The notes under the pieces are model-generated. The model saw nothing but the letters and a program-made list of their open reading frames with translations, did no database searches and had not been told where the DNA came from. The position numbers were made by a program, and so were the translations under genes. From Actinoplanes octamycinicus (GTDB lineage: Bacteria > Actinomycetota > Actinomycetes > Mycobacteriales > Micromonosporaceae), in contig NZ_JACHNB010000001.1 of NCBI RefSeq assembly GCF_014205225.1, forward strand, positions 7,421,501-7,485,500: a stretch of 64,000 bases of DNA, in the 5' to 3' direction. This document shows, piece by piece, positions 1 to 7,557 of this stretch; the first letter of the stretch is position 1, and the number at the start of each line of letters is the position of its first letter.

Positions 1-1503
1 GGTGTCCAGGCCGGGGCCGGTCACGATCACGTCGGCCGTGGTCCGCCGGTCAAGTTCGGCCGCCTTGGCCGCACCGATCGTGGCCGTCGCGCCGAGCAGC
101 GAACCGGCCAGCGCCACGGTCACCAGCACCGGGGCGGCGACCGCCGCGGTCCGCCGCACCCCCGCCCGGACGTTCTCCCGCACCAGCATCCCGGTCACCC
201 CCGGCAGCCGCACGGCCAGCCGGGTCAGCGGCCCGACCAGGATCGGCGCGAGCAGCGCCACCGCGGTGATCAGCAGCATCGGCTGGGTCGTGTAGGTCTT
301 GCGGTGCAGCGCGTCGCCGGGATCGCTGAGCAGCCGCCAGCCGAGCAGCCCGAGCCCGGTGGCCAGCAGCCCGGCGCCGGAGATCCACCGCCCGAGGGTC
401 ATCGCGCCGCTGTCCACCGAAGCTTCGCGCAGCGCCTCGGCCGGCCGGATCCGACCGGCCCGGACCGTCGCGGCGGCGACCCCGGCCAGCGCGACCAGCA
501 GCCCGGTCCAGAACGCCACGTGGTAGGGCCACCGGTGGTCGCCGATGGCGAACCAGGCCGGCGCCAGCCGTTCGCCGACCAGGATCCGCGCGAGCAGCGG
601 CGCGCCCCGGGCGCCGAGCGCGCATCCGGCCGCCGAGGCGACGACGCCGGCCACCGCCGCTTCCGCGATCATCGTCCAGCGGACCTGTCGCGGGGTCGCG
701 CCCGCGGTGCGCAGCAGGGCGATCTCCCGGCGCCGCTGCGCGACGGCGAACGCGAACGTGGACGCGACCACGAACACCGACACGAAAGCGGTCACCCCAC
801 CCGCCGTCCCGAGCAGCGCGTTCATCGCGATCAGCGCGTCGCGATCGCGGTCCGGGTCGGGGTCGGCGCGCCGCCGCTGGTCGCCGGTGAGCACCGAGGC
901 CGCGTCGCCGACCACCGCCCGCACCGCCTCCGGCGCCGCCGCGACGACCAGGTTGTCGATCCGCGGCGCGAGCTTCGCGGCCGCGTCATCGCTGAAGAAG
1001 ACCGGCTTTTCGTACGCGACCGCGCCCACCACACCGGTGACCGTGTAGTCGTTCTGCCCGGCCGGGGTCCGCAGCCGCATCGTCCGCCCGACCAGCGCCG
1101 GCTCCCCCGCCAAGACGATGTCGCGCTCGCCCCGGGGCGGGTGCCCGGCGATCAGCCGGTAGCCGCCGAACCCGGCCACCGACCAGGGATGCCCGACCAG
1201 GCCGGCGTCCACCGGGAACGAACGGTCGGCGACGGTCGGCCCGAGCACGCCCAGTCGCCCAGCGAGGTCCGCCGGGACCGCACGCGGCTGCGCGAGTGGC
1301 TGGACCCGGTCGCCGACCCGCAGCTCGTCGACGCCGTGCACCACGACCGGCGCCCCGGCGAACCGCTCCGGACGCTGCTCCGGCGCGTCCAGGGTGGCGG
1401 CCAGCCCGAGCCCCATCGTGGCGATCAGCGCCACTCCGAGCGCGAGCGCCACGAAGGTGCCGGCCAGCGTGATCCACCGGGCGCGCAGGCTGCTCAGCGT
1501 CAC
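1..1503 (-). CDS. FtsX-like ABC transporter permease (C-terminus beyond left edge)
   Basis: Integral membrane subunit of a MacB/LolCDE-like ABC exporter, probably moving or sensing an envelope-active compound or peptide. The GTG start at 1503 lies 2 bp after the stop of the ATPase gene upstream in the same direction, so the two are translationally coupled. The first residues (VTLSSLRARW) lead into a hydrophobic segment at about residues 10-32; the frame stays open to the window edge (about 501 codons) and ends inside another hydrophobic, Ala/Gly-rich stretch, as expected for FtsX domains separated by a large extracellular loop. The same permease-ATPase arrangement occurs again at 42495-45772. 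Family is fairly sure; substrate is unknown. Confidence 0.8.
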   Translation of the reverse strand, partial: MTLSSLRARWITLAGTFVALALGVALIATMGLGLAATLDAPEQRPERFAGAPVVVHGVDELRVGDRVQPLAQPRAVPADLAGRLGVLGPTVADRSFPVDAGLVGHPWSVAGFGGYRLIAGHPPRGERDIVLAGEPALVGRTMRLRTPAGQNDYTVTGVVGAVAYEKPVFFSDDAAAKLAPRIDNLVVAAAPEAVRAVVGDAASVLTGDQRRRADPDPDRDRDALIAMNALLGTAGGVTAFVSVFVVASTFAFAVAQRRREIALLRTAGATPRQVRWTMIAEAAVAGVVASAAGCALGARGAPLLARILVGERLAPAWFAIGDHRWPYHVAFWTGLLVALAGVAAATVRAGRIRPAEALREASVDSGAMTLGRWISGAGLLATGLGLLGWRLLSDPGDALHRKTYTTQPMLLITAVALLAPILVGPLTRLAVRLPGVTGMLVRENVRAGVRRTAAVAAPVLVTVALAGSLLGATATIGAAKAAELDRRTTADVIVTGPGLDT

Positions 1504-1505
1504 GA

Positions 1506-2243
1506 TCAGCACGCGGCCGCCGCCATCCGGGTCATCTCGGCGGCGACCGCCTCGGCCGACGGCGCGGCCAGGCTGCCGCTGAGTCGCCCGTCGGCGAGGA
1601 ACACCACCCGGTCGGCGTACGACGCGGCGACCGGGTCGTGGGTGACCATCACGATCGTCTGCCGCTCGTCGTCGGCCATCCCGCGCAGCGTCCGCAGCAC
1701 CGCCCGGCCGGTCGCCGAGTCCAGCGCCCCGGTCGGCTCGTCGGCGAAGAGCACCTCGGGCCGGGTGATCAACGCCCGGGCGATCGCGACCCGCTGCTGC
1801 TGGCCGCCGGACAACTCGCTCGGGCGGTGCCCGAACCGGTCGGCCAGCCCGACCCGCGCGAGAGCGTCGCGCACCTGCGCCCGGCCGGGCCGGCGCCCGG
1901 CGAGGCGCAGCGGCAGCGCCACGTTCTGCTCGGCGGACAGCGTGGGCAGCAGGTTGAACGCCTGGAAGACGAACCCGATCCGGTCCCGGCGCAGCCGGGT
2001 CAGCCGGTTCTCGCCGAGCGTGGTCAGCTCGGTGTCGCCGAGCAGCACCGAGCCGGACGTCGGCCGGTCCAGCCCGGCCGCGCACTGCAACAGCGTCGAC
2101 TTGCCGGAGCCGGACGGGCCCATCACGGCGGTGAAGGTGCCCGCGGCGAACGCCAGGGTGAGGTCGTGCAGCGCGGTCACCGTGGCGTCGCCGGAACCGA
2201 AGGTCCGCACGACACGCTGGAGCCGGAGGGCGTCTCGGGTCAT
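1506..2243 (-). CDS. ABC transporter ATP-binding protein (LolD/MacB type)
   Basis: Nucleotide-binding subunit energising the permease at 1-1503. Visible motifs are Walker A GPSGSGKST, signature LSGGQQQRVAIARAL, Walker B VLFADEPTGALD and the switch histidine in VMVTHDPVAA. At 245 aa it has the usual length. I start it at ATG 2243 (MTRDALRLQRV); an upstream in-frame start at 2348 would add 35 residues without homology and run into the insertion element. It is divergent from the histidine kinase at 4084, and an IS200/IS605 element now sits between them. Closely similar to the ATPase at 45029-45772. Confidence 0.92.
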   Translation of the reverse strand: MTRDALRLQRVVRTFGSGDATVTALHDLTLAFAAGTFTAVMGPSGSGKSTLLQCAAGLDRPTSGSVLLGDTELTTLGENRLTRLRRDRIGFVFQAFNLLPTLSAEQNVALPLRLAGRRPGRAQVRDALARVGLADRFGHRPSELSGGQQQRVAIARALITRPEVLFADEPTGALDSATGRAVLRTLRGMADDERQTIVMVTHDPVAASYADRVVFLADGRLSGSLAAPSAEAVAAEMTRMAAAAC

Positions 2244-2301
2244 GGGCTCCAGCCTGTCGCCCGGCCACCCCGGGCACGACCCCGCCAGATGGCGTCTTCG
2301 C

Positions 2302-2319
2302 GGTAGTGCCAGTGCTACC
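2302..2319. promoter_or_regulatory. Inverted repeat upstream of ABC operon 1, candidate response-regulator box
   Basis: GGTAG and CTACC are separated by 8 bp, about 60 bp upstream of the ATPase start. The half sites GTAGTGCC and GTGCTACC both recur in the divergent promoter region of the paralogous module (45817-45852), so they may be a binding site for the partner LuxR-type response regulator. This is inferred from position and motif sharing only. Confidence 0.4.
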
Positions 2320-2398
2320 AGAATGCGGGCCAGTGCTCCGGGCTTCAAGCCGGGGGTGAAGGCCCGCGCTGGGAGGGCCGCTAGGTCCGAGCAGTGCT

Positions 2399-2803
2399 TT
2401 AACCGGGCCGGTTCTGCTGCTCGATGTACTGGTTGACGACGTTCAGCGGTGCGCCGCCGGCGGAGTCTGCGAAGTACGAGCCGGAGCAGAGTTTGTTGGC
2501 CGGTAGTAGTGGCGTACCAGGTTGGGGAACTCTTGGCGCAGGCGGCGGGAGGAGACGCCCTTGAGCGAGTTGACCAGTCGAGCGACGGCCACCTTGGGTG
2601 GGAAGTTGACGAGCAGGTGCACGTGATTGTTCTCGCCGTTGAGCTCGACCAGCTCTGCCTCGAAGTCGGCGCAGATGTCGCGCATGATCGCCTGCATCCG
2701 GACCAGGTGCTGGTCGGTGAACACCTTGTGCCGGAACTTCGTCACGAAAACCAAGTAAACGTGCATCGCAAAAAACACAGTGCCTACCTTGAAGCTCAGC
2801 CAT
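2399..2803 (-). pseudogene. tnpA: IS200-type Y1 transposase TnpA with two compensating frameshifts
   Basis: The family would read about 134 aa from ATG 2803 (MAELQGRHCVF) to the stop at 2399 (ending YIEQQNRPG). The HUH motif is visible as NNHVHLLVNF. The reading frame shifts at a run of six T (minus strand, 2770-2775), where one extra T moves translation to the frame FAMHVYLVFVTKF, and shifts back near 2500, where one G/C appears missing before the ANKLCSGSYF segment. Both indels are in homopolymer runs and cancel out. This could be real decay, sequencing error, or frameshift-controlled expression. As read, no single frame gives a complete enzyme. The catalytic Tyr cannot be assigned with certainty. 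Confidence 0.8.
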
Positions 2804-2813
2804 AAGCCAACAT

Positions 2814-4061
2814 GTGACAGTGATGGTCGTGCAGCTCCGTTACAACTTCCGGGTCACCCCGGACGCCGCCCAGCGCACCGCGCTGGCGCAGGCGTTCGGG
2901 TGTGCCCGCGTGGTTTTCAACGACGGACTCAGGCTGCGTCAACAGGCCCGCGAGGCAGGCGAGAAGTACCTCTCCGACGGCGACCTGTCGAAGCTGGTCA
3001 TCACCCAGGCCAAGGCCACCGAGGACCGGGCGTGGCTGGGCGAGGTGTCGGCCGTGGTGTTGCAGCAAGCCCTCGCGGACCTGAACACCGCGTACCGCAA
3101 CTTCTTCGCCTCGGTCACCGGAAAGCGCAAGGGCCGCAAGGTCGCCCCGCCCCGGTTCCGGTCGCGCAAGGACAACCGGCAGGCGATCCGGTTCACCAAG
3201 AACAGCAGGTTCAAGGTCCTGGACAACGGCCGCCTGCGGCTGCCGAAGATCGGCGACCTACCGGTCCGCTGGTCGCGGACCCTGCCGTCGGACCCGTCCA
3301 GCGTCACGATCATCAAAGACGCGGCAAACCGGTACTTCGCCTCCTTCGTCGTGACCGTCGGCGAGGACGAGATGCTGCCGCCGGTCGAGCCGCAGATCGG
3401 CATCGACCTCGGGCTGACCCACTTCGCGGTCATGTCCGACGGCACGAAGGTGACCGCGCCGAAGTTCCTGCGGCGGGCGGCCCGCAAGCTCAAGCGGTTG
3501 CAGCAAGCCCTCTCGCGTAAGCGCAAGGGCAGCAACCGCCGCAAGAAGGCTGTCATCAAGGTCGCCAGGGCGCACGCCCGGGTGGCTGACACCCGGCGCG
3601 ACTGGCAGCACAAACTGTCCACGGCGATCATCCGCGACAACCAAGCGGTGTACGTCGAGGACCTGTGCGTGACCGGTCTCGGCCGGACCCGGCTCGCCAA
3701 GAGCGTGCACGACGCGGGCTGGGCCAGCTTCACCACCATGCTGGAGTACAAGGCGGCCCGGTACGGGCGCACGTTCGCCCGGGTGGACCGGTTCTTCCCG
3801 TCCACCCGAATGTGTTCGGACTGCGGACGGATCACCGAGAAGTTGGCGCTGAACGTTCGGGAGTGGGACTGCCCCTGCGGCAGTCACCACGACCGGGACG
3901 TCAACGCCGCCATCAACATCAAGGCCGCCGGGCAGGCGGACTTCAACGACCGTCGAGCGCAGGTAAGACCAGGACTCATCCCGGCACCGCGCAATGAAGC
4001 GGTAACCCGCCAGAACGCCGCGCGTGCCACGCGCAGCGTGGCTGGAATCGCCGTCCTTTAA
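2814..4061 (+). CDS. tnpB: TnpB, RNA-guided nuclease of IS200/IS605 element
   Basis: TnpB proteins are RNA-guided DNA endonucleases, ancestral to Cas12, that help keep the transposon at its site. The RuvC residues are present: Asp in GIDLGLTHFAV, Glu in VYVEDLCV and Asp in HDRDVNAAINI. The C-terminal zinc finger shows CSDC and CPCG pairs. The N-terminal domain starts VQLRYNFRVTPDAAQ. At 415 aa it is full length. Start candidates are GTG 2814, GTG 2820 and ATG 2823. The stop codon at 4059-4061 falls inside the loop of the right-end hairpin, so the guide RNA would overlap the 3' end of the gene. Sequence looks intact and potentially active. Confidence 0.93.
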   Translation: MTVMVVQLRYNFRVTPDAAQRTALAQAFGCARVVFNDGLRLRQQAREAGEKYLSDGDLSKLVITQAKATEDRAWLGEVSAVVLQQALADLNTAYRNFFASVTGKRKGRKVAPPRFRSRKDNRQAIRFTKNSRFKVLDNGRLRLPKIGDLPVRWSRTLPSDPSSVTIIKDAANRYFASFVVTVGEDEMLPPVEPQIGIDLGLTHFAVMSDGTKVTAPKFLRRAARKLKRLQQALSRKRKGSNRRKKAVIKVARAHARVADTRRDWQHKLSTAIIRDNQAVYVEDLCVTGLGRTRLAKSVHDAGWASFTTMLEYKAARYGRTFARVDRFFPSTRMCSDCGRITEKLALNVREWDCPCGSHHDRDVNAAINIKAAGQADFNDRRAQVRPGLIPAPRNEAVTRQNAARATRSVAGIAVL

Positions 4062-4095
4062 GACGGCGAGGATGTCAACGCTTATGGTGTCGGCC
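3950..4095 (+). ncRNA. Predicted omega-RNA scaffold at tnpB 3' end with guide into flank
   Basis: In IS200/IS605 elements the TnpB guide RNA is made from the tnpB 3' end and the right end, and the guide is the flanking DNA just past the element. Here the 3' end of tnpB leads into a hairpin (4049-4055 pairing with 4062-4068, loop 4056-4061) and TCAA at 4075-4078. The guide would start at 4079 (CGCTTATGGTGTCGGCC) and so match the start of the downstream kinase gene. The 5' limit given is arbitrary. Confidence 0.5.
4049..4068 (+). repeat. Right-end hairpin of IS200/IS605 element
   Basis: Perfect inverted repeat CGCCGTC / GACGGCG with a 6-nt loop, six bases before the GATGTCAA terminus. It serves as the transposase recognition hairpin and probably as the 3' stem of the guide RNA scaffold. 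Confidence 0.75.
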
Positions 4096-5322
4096 ATGTG
4101 GTTCCCGGGGTCGTGGCGCGCGGCGCTCTACCTGCTGGCCAACGGTGTCGCCGGCCTGCTCGCCCTGCTCGTGTCGCTGCTGCTGTTCGCGGTCGGCGGC
4201 GTGCTCGCGGTGGCCGTGGTGGGCCTGCCGCTGCTCGCCGCGCTGGCCCTGATCGGCCTGCCGGCGGCCACTCTGGAACGCCGCCTGCAGCGCCTGGTCA
4301 GCGACCGGCCGCTGCCGCACGGGCACCGGGAGCCGCCCGGGCCGGGGCTGGCCCCGTGGCTGCGCACCCGGTACACCGAGGGGGCCACCTGGCGGGAGCT
4401 CGGCTTCGCGGCGCTGCTGATGACCGTGCTGTGGCCGCTGGACCTGCTCGCGGTGACGCTGGCCGTGACCGTTCCGGCGGCGCTGCTCGCCACGCCGGTG
4501 CTGTTCGACGGCGAGCAGGTCAACGTGCTCAAGGCGTACCCGGTGACCACCTGGCCGCAGGCGTTCCTCACCGCCGTGGCCGGGCTGCTCGTCCTGCTCG
4601 CCTGCGCCTACGGCCTGCGCGTGGTGGCCGGTGCGCAGGCCGCGCTGACCCGGCTGATCCTCGCGCCCGGCGGCGAACACCAGCAGGTGGTCGAGCTGAC
4701 CCGTTCGCGGGTGCGGCTGGTCGACGCGTTCGAGGCGGAGCGCGCCCGGATCGAGCGGGACCTGCACGACGGCGCCCAGCAGCGGCTGGTGGCCCTGTCG
4801 ATGATGCTCGGCCTGGCCCGGCTGGACGCCCCGCCGGGCCCGCTCGGCGACCAGCTGTCCCGGGCGCACGAGGAGGCGGATCGGGTGCTGGTCGAGCTGC
4901 GCGAGCTGATCCGGGGCATCCAGCCGCCGGTGCTGACCGATTTCGGCCTGGCCGCCGCGGTCGCCGACCTGGCCGGCCGCTGTCACGTGCCGGTCGATGT
5001 CGACTTCCCGGTGGCTGGGCGCTTTCCTCGCGCGGTCGAGTCGGCCGGCTACTTCGTGGTCGCCGAGGCGCTGGCCAACCTGGCCAAGCACGCCGGCGCC
5101 GACCGGGGCACGATCATCGGCCGGTACGCCGCGGGGATACTGACCGTCGAGGTCGCCGACGACGGGTGCGGCGGCGCCGCGATCGGGGCCGGGACCGGCC
5201 TGATCGGGCTCGCCGACCGGGTCTCGGTGGTCGGTGGCAGACTGTCGCTGTCCAGCCCGGCGGGCGGGCCGACCCGCGTGACCATGGAGATTCCTTGCCA
5301 GGCCCTTCCGGACTCCGCGTAG
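4084..5322 (+). CDS. Sensor histidine kinase (HisKA_3 type), ABC module 1
   Basis: Membrane sensor kinase of a two-component system with the regulator at 5295. The N-terminal half is a multi-helix membrane sensor region (hydrophobic stretches at roughly residues 10-60 and 100-185). The dimerisation/phosphoacceptor segment reads ERARIERDLHDGAQQRL with His about residue 228. The ATPase domain shows AEALANLAKHA (N box) and DDGCGGA...GTGLIGLADRV (G boxes). Possible starts are ATG 4072, 4084 and 4096. The insertion element ends at 4078, only 5 bp before the chosen ATG, so the native promoter and ribosome site are displaced; GAGGA at 4068-4072, part of the element, is the only nearby Shine-Dalgarno-like sequence. 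Confidence 0.85.
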   Translation: MVSAMWFPGSWRAALYLLANGVAGLLALLVSLLLFAVGGVLAVAVVGLPLLAALALIGLPAATLERRLQRLVSDRPLPHGHREPPGPGLAPWLRTRYTEGATWRELGFAALLMTVLWPLDLLAVTLAVTVPAALLATPVLFDGEQVNVLKAYPVTTWPQAFLTAVAGLLVLLACAYGLRVVAGAQAALTRLILAPGGEHQQVVELTRSRVRLVDAFEAERARIERDLHDGAQQRLVALSMMLGLARLDAPPGPLGDQLSRAHEEADRVLVELRELIRGIQPPVLTDFGLAAAVADLAGRCHVPVDVDFPVAGRFPRAVESAGYFVVAEALANLAKHAGADRGTIIGRYAAGILTVEVADDGCGGAAIGAGTGLIGLADRVSVVGGRLSLSSPAGGPTRVTMEIPCQALPDSA

Positions 5323-5954
5323 TCCTCGCCGAAGACAGCGTCCTGCTCCGCGACGGCCTGACCGGGTTGCTGGCCCGGTTCGGTCACGAGGTGGTCGCCG
5401 CGGTGGGCGACAGCGGCGCCCTGCGGGACGCGGTCGCCGGCCTGGCTCCGGACGTGGTGGTGACCGACGTCCGGATGCCGCCCGGTTTCCAGGACGAGGG
5501 CCTGCGCGCCGCCATAAACCTGCGGCGCGCCCACCCGCGGCTGCCGATCCTGGTGCTCAGCCAGTACGTCGAGACCCGGTACGCCACCGAGCTGCTCGAC
5601 GCCGGCGACGGCACCCACGTCGGCTACCTGCTCAAGGACCGGATCGGGCACGTCACCGAGTTCGTCGACGCGCTGCGCCGGGTGGTGGACGGCGGCACCG
5701 TGGTCGACCCGGAGGTGGTCCGGCAGCTGCTGCGCCGCCGCCGCGACCCGCTGGCCCGGCTGACGCCCCGGGAGCGCGAGGTGCTCGCACTGGTCGCCGA
5801 GGGCCGCTCCAACCTGGCCATCGCCGCCGAGCTGACCGTCACCGAGGCCTCGGTCGCCAAGCACATCCGCAGCATCCTGCACAAACTGGGCCTGCCGCCG
5901 GACGACGAGACGCACCGCCGGGTGCTCGCCGTGCTCACCTTCCTGCGCTGCTGA
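5295..5954 (+). CDS. LuxR-family response regulator (NarL type), ABC module 1
   Basis: DNA-binding response regulator paired with the kinase that overlaps its 5' end. The receiver domain begins LRVVLAEDSVLL, with phospho-acceptor Asp about residue 58 in VVVTDVRMPP and the conserved Lys in YLLKDRI. The C-terminal LuxR helix-turn-helix reads LTPREREVLALVAEG, with the recognition helix around TEASVAKHIRS. I choose TTG 5295 because GGAGA (5286-5290) lies 4 bp upstream and no ATG or GTG lies near the receiver domain. The 3' end overlaps the convergent MFS gene by 20 bp. Probable target is the divergent ABC operon. Confidence 0.88.
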   Translation: MPGPSGLRVVLAEDSVLLRDGLTGLLARFGHEVVAAVGDSGALRDAVAGLAPDVVVTDVRMPPGFQDEGLRAAINLRRAHPRLPILVLSQYVETRYATELLDAGDGTHVGYLLKDRIGHVTEFVDALRRVVDGGTVVDPEVVRQLLRRRRDPLARLTPREREVLALVAEGRSNLAIAAELTVTEASVAKHIRSILHKLGLPPDDETHRRVLAVLTFLRC

Positions 5955-7155
5955 CCCGCGCCCCGCGCCGCTCGATCAGCGCGCACAGCCACCCGGCCAC
6001 GGTGACGATCACCGCGAGGGCGACCCAGCCGGGAGTGCCGCCGTCGACGCAGAGCGTGATGACGACGACCGGGGCCACCGCCTCGACGAACCCGTGACCG
6101 AGTCCGATCACGCCCTGGTACTGGCCCTGCGCCTCCGGCCGGGCCAGCGCGAAGGACAGCTCGAACGTCCCGGCCGCCTGCCACACCTCGGCCAGCGAGT
6201 GGACCAGCACCGCGACCAGCAGCAGCGCGACGGCGACCCAGGCCGGCGGTCCGGCCGCGAAAGCCATCAGCACCCAGGCCACCAGGAACAGCGGCCCGGA
6301 TCGGGCCAGCAGCCGGGCCGCCGTCCGGGGTCCGTCGATCGACCGGGTCGCCGGGATCTGGGTGAGCGCCACGGTGACCGCGGCGACGAACAGCACCAGG
6401 GCGGCCATCGAGCGTGGCGCCGCGGTCCGCAGCACGATCCACACCGGCAGCGCCTGGACCAGCACCCAGTACTGCAGGCTGGCCACCGACGAGGCGGCGG
6501 TGAACCCGAGGTAGCGCCGGTCGCGCAGCGCCACCCAGCGCGGCTCGTCCGAGGCGGCGGTGACGGCCCGGGTCGGCGGCAGGTGCGGCAGCCGGGTCAG
6601 CACCGCGGCCGCCAGCAGGAACGTCACCGCGTCGGTCAAGATCAAGCTGAGGTACGCCGCGCGGCTGTCGACGGCCAGGACCGCGGCCGCGCCCAGCATG
6701 CCGATCGCCAGCCCCACGTTGGTGACCGCCCGCAGGTAGGTCCGCAGCGCGGCGCCGCGCCCCTGCTCGGCCAGCACCCCGATCATCGCCCCGCGGGCGC
6801 TGCCCGACCCGGCCCGGCCGATCGCCGCGACCGACGCCACCAGGATCAGCGCCCACAGGTCGTGGACCAGCAGCAGCCCGACGCTGGCCGCCGCCTCCAC
6901 CAGCATCGCGGCGATCAGGACCTCCCGGGCGCCGCGCCGGTCCGCCTGGTCGCCGACCAGCACACCGGCGCCGAACCCGATCAGCGAGCCGATGGTGAGC
7001 CCGGCGCCGGCCTCGGCCGGGCTGAGCCCGGCCGACCGGATCAGGAAGATCGTGCCGGCGGACAGGAACAGTCCCATCCCGACGGTGTTGACCAGGGTGG
7101 ACAGCGCCATCAGGCGCTGCCGGGAGTCGCGTGGGACCGCGAGATCGATCGGCAT
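5935..7155 (-). CDS. MFS transporter
   Basis: 406-aa inner-membrane major facilitator with about 12 predicted helices. The conserved loop after helix 2 reads GVLVGDQADRRGAREV, resembling the family DRxGRR motif. It is divergent from a MerR regulator (7203), with a 47-bp gap containing a perfect inverted repeat, so it is likely a drug or metabolite efflux pump induced through that regulator. Substrate cannot be told from the sequence. Its 3' end overlaps the convergent response regulator. Confidence 0.88.
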   Translation of the reverse strand: MPIDLAVPRDSRQRLMALSTLVNTVGMGLFLSAGTIFLIRSAGLSPAEAGAGLTIGSLIGFGAGVLVGDQADRRGAREVLIAAMLVEAAASVGLLLVHDLWALILVASVAAIGRAGSGSARGAMIGVLAEQGRGAALRTYLRAVTNVGLAIGMLGAAAVLAVDSRAAYLSLILTDAVTFLLAAAVLTRLPHLPPTRAVTAASDEPRWVALRDRRYLGFTAASSVASLQYWVLVQALPVWIVLRTAAPRSMAALVLFVAAVTVALTQIPATRSIDGPRTAARLLARSGPLFLVAWVLMAFAAGPPAWVAVALLLVAVLVHSLAEVWQAAGTFELSFALARPEAQGQYQGVIGLGHGFVEAVAPVVVITLCVDGGTPGWVALAVIVTVAGWLCALIERRGARVSSAGR

Positions 7156-7171
7156 GCCCGCACGCTAAGGT

Positions 7172-7187
7172 TTGACATGGGTGTCAA
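7172..7187. promoter_or_regulatory. MerR-type operator between MFS and MerR genes
   Basis: Perfect inverted repeat TTGACA-TGGG-TGTCAA centred in the 47-bp divergent region. On the minus strand TTGACG followed by a 19-bp spacer and TTAGCG fits the overlong-spacer promoters that MerR proteins activate, reading toward the MFS gene. Confidence 0.6.
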
Positions 7188-7202
7188 CGTCAAGGGCGGA
7201 TC

Positions 7203-7553
7203 ATGCTGATCAATCAGCTGGCGCACCGCAGCGGGGTGAGCACGCGGGCGCTGCGGCACTACGACCGGCTGGGTCTGCTCTCCTCCCGCCGTCTCGGCAA
7301 CGGTTACCGCGACTTCGCCGACTGCGCGGTCGAGGAGGTGCGCCGGATCCGGCTGCTGCTCGACATCGGGCTGAGCCTGCAGGCGGCGGCGGAGGTGCTG
7401 CCCTGCTTCACCCCGGACGGCGAGCTGACCTCCTGCCCGACCGCCCGCGAGCGGCTGCGCGGGCAGATCGTCCAGGTGGACAGCTCCATCGCGCAGCTCC
7501 AGCACCTCCGCAAGCAGCTCGCCGGCACTCTCGACAACCTGGTCGACGACTGA
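7203..7553 (+). CDS. MerR-family transcriptional regulator
   Basis: Short MerR regulator (116 aa). The winged helix-turn-helix occupies about residues 1-70: MLINQLAHRSGVSTRALRHY, then the GLL wing and GYRDFADCAVEEV. A dimerisation helix follows (RLRGQIVQVDSSIAQLQHL). Two cysteines (CF, SCPT) lie in the linker; whether they sense anything is unknown. Divergent from the MFS transporter it probably controls. Confidence 0.9.
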   Translation: MLINQLAHRSGVSTRALRHYDRLGLLSSRRLGNGYRDFADCAVEEVRRIRLLLDIGLSLQAAAEVLPCFTPDGELTSCPTARERLRGQIVQVDSSIAQLQHLRKQLAGTLDNLVDD

Positions 7554-7557
7554 CGAC

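Larger units (their letters stand above)
2338..4078. mobile_element. IS200/IS605-family element, tnpA and tnpB divergent
   Basis: The element carries a frameshifted Y1 transposase gene (tnpA, minus strand) and an intact tnpB (plus strand). The right end is well supported: a perfect 7-bp stem hairpin at 4049-4068 followed by GAGGATG and TCAA at 4075-4078, a typical right-end cleavage pattern of this family. The left end is less certain. An imperfect hairpin with a bulged G (CCGG-g-CTT-c-AAG-CCGG, 2338-2353) is the candidate subterminal structure and the true edge may lie up to about 20 bp further left. No inverted terminal repeats or target duplication are expected. It splits an ABC/two-component module. 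Confidence 0.7.

Noticed and set aside
304..2436. 710-aa plus-strand ORF over the ABC operon
   Set aside because: Shadow of the permease and ATPase genes, which have clear motifs on the minus strand.
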